From Flavobacteriales bacterium (GTDB lineage Bacteria > Bacteroidota > Bacteroidia > JANQJC01): a stretch of 64,000 nucleotides of DNA. This document shows positions 62,521 to 64,000 of this stretch, one piece after another. The notes below the pieces were generated by a model that saw only the letters and a list, made by a program, of their open reading frames with translations, was not told the DNA's origin and ran no database searches. A program made the translations under genes and the position numbers. Each line of letters starts with the position of its first letter. The first letter of the stretch is position 1. The stretch is taken from NCBI GenBank assembly GCA_028281825.1, contig JANQJC010000107.1, positions 43,705-107,704 of the forward strand. The letters run 5' to 3'.

Positions 62521-63528
62521 ATGTCTGTACACAAATACATATCTGACAAGCCCTTCCCACTAGAAAATGGACAAACCCTACCCCAGGTAGAGATTGCCTA
62601 TCATACCTATGGTACACCCAATACAGACCAAAGTAACGTGATATGGGTATGCCACGCCCTCACCGCCAATTCCGACCCTGTTGATTGGTGGCATGGCCTC
62701 TTTGGTGAAGGAAAGCTATTCGACCCTGGGGAATACTTTATCGTTTGTGCCAATATTTTAGGCTCCTGCTATGGTAGTAGTGGGCCTTTGACCATCAACC
62801 CCGCAACTGGAAAGCCTTACTACGCCAGTTTCCCTCAAGTTACTATCAGGGATATGGTAAAGGCGCACCAACTATTAAAAGAGCATCTAGGTATAAGCAA
62901 AATATACTTAGGCATTGGCGGTAGCATGGGTGGCTATCAATTGTTGGAATGGAGTTATCAAGAGCCTGAACTATTCAATAAGCTTTGTCTTTTAGTGACC
63001 AGCCCACAAGAATCAGCATGGGGTATTGCAGTTCATGAAACGCAACGCCTGGCCATTGAAGCCGACCCCACCTGGAATGACGACAGCCCCAATGCAGGCG
63101 CAGCTGGACTCAAAGCAGCCCGTGGAATTGGCATGCTCACCTATCGAAACTACCAAACCTTCAAAACCACCCAAACCGATAACGAAGAAAAACTGGAGGG
63201 CTTTCGTGCTGCATCATACATCAGCTATCAGGGTGATAAACTGGTAAAACGCTTCAATGCTCAAACTTATTGGATACTGAGCAAGGCAATGGATTCACAC
63301 TACCTTTCTCGCAATCGCGGCAAGATAGAAGACGTGCTAGCCCAAATAAAACCTGAAACAGTTGTTATCGGCATTTCCAGCGATATCCTTTGCCCCCTTG
63401 ACGAACAAAAATATCTGGCAGAACATATACCCAATGGAAAATTAGTAGAGATAGACTCACCTTACGGCCATGACGGTTTTTTGGTAGAGGCAGAGAAGAT
63501 TGGTGAGGTGTTGAAGGTATTTATTTAA
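62521..63528 (+). CDS. metX: homoserine O-acetyltransferase
   Basis: NVIWVCHALTANSDPVDWW, GIGGSMGGYQLLEWSYQEPELF nucleophile elbow, SPYGHDGFLVE; ATG at 62521 preferred over the tracked TTG at 62509. Confidence 0.93.
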   Translation: MSVHKYISDKPFPLENGQTLPQVEIAYHTYGTPNTDQSNVIWVCHALTANSDPVDWWHGLFGEGKLFDPGEYFIVCANILGSCYGSSGPLTINPATGKPYYASFPQVTIRDMVKAHQLLKEHLGISKIYLGIGGSMGGYQLLEWSYQEPELFNKLCLLVTSPQESAWGIAVHETQRLAIEADPTWNDDSPNAGAAGLKAARGIGMLTYRNYQTFKTTQTDNEEKLEGFRAASYISYQGDKLVKRFNAQTYWILSKAMDSHYLSRNRGKIEDVLAQIKPETVVIGISSDILCPLDEQKYLAEHIPNGKLVEIDSPYGHDGFLVEAEKIGEVLKVFI

Positions 63529-64000
63529 ACATTAGCTTTTCTGATTTCTTCAAGTTCGCTTTCATCAAACCCTAGATTTTTTAGTGCCTCAATGATGAAA
63601 TCTGTTTTTCGCTTAGAGTATTCCTCTCTCATCATACCATTTTCCTTTACCAAACTAGCTTTTAGTAATCCATATGCTTTTACCAGTTCTGCATCGTTCA
63701 GCAATGCGTCCCTAAACAGTAGGTGATTTTTCAACCCTAAGCTATCAGAATAGCATACATACAAATGGTGCTCCATCCATTTCACCTTTTCCTCAGTAAT
63801 TGTTAAGTATCCCGAATTTTGTTTAAAAGCGAATCTGCCCTTTATACCAAGCTCACCTTGATAGGTGTATCCAAGGTTTTCCAGTTCTTTAGTTATTTCC
63901 GGAAGTACTCTTTTATCATCAATAATGATATCAATATCAAGAATAGGTTTCGCAATTAAACCAGGTACAGCAGTACTCCCCACATGTTGAATATCTACAT
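63525..64000 (-). CDS. GrpB-family nucleotidyltransferase-like protein, truncated by the window edge
   Basis: DIQHVGSTAVPGLIAKPILDIDIIID motif; frame stays open upstream of 63983 to the window end. Confidence 0.85.
   Translation of the reverse strand, partial: VDIQHVGSTAVPGLIAKPILDIDIIIDDKRVLPEITKELENLGYTYQGELGIKGRFAFKQNSGYLTITEEKVKWMEHHLYVCYSDSLGLKNHLLFRDALLNDAELVKAYGLLKASLVKENGMMREEYSKRKTDFIIEALKNLGFDESELEEIRKANV

Overview
This 64 kb window is a Bacteroidota chromosomal segment. Supporting evidence includes PorP/SprF, PorX, a CHU_C/SprB-repeat adhesin, a T9SS-sorted M43 protease, and a TAnnTTTG-like promoter. Most of it is ordinary: proS, tRNA-Glu(UUC), dapA, ligA, prmC, rlmD, lpxK, purine nucleoside phosphorylase, porX, tsaE, pyc, a PLP-dependent Met/Cys enzyme and metX, plus lineage-typical envelope proteins. 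The most interesting non-annotated signal is a ~400-nt candidate structured ncRNA on the minus strand upstream of lpxK (about 46993-47390). It has at least five hairpins capped by GNRA or UNCG tetraloops, a long-range stem, an intrinsic terminator and a Bacteroidota-like promoter. Other observations: a near-identical 23-nt operator-like site at two promoters next to a MarR gene; an alanine dehydrogenase split by one in-frame TAG; a frameshifted DUF167/YggU remnant; a pair of inverted ~108-bp MITE-like repeats; a terminator/attenuator-like structure upstream of a SiaC-family gene; and a tightly coupled arginine-metabolism operon. No CRISPR array, intact transposase or prophage was seen. All family assignments come from reading the sequence; no database search was run.
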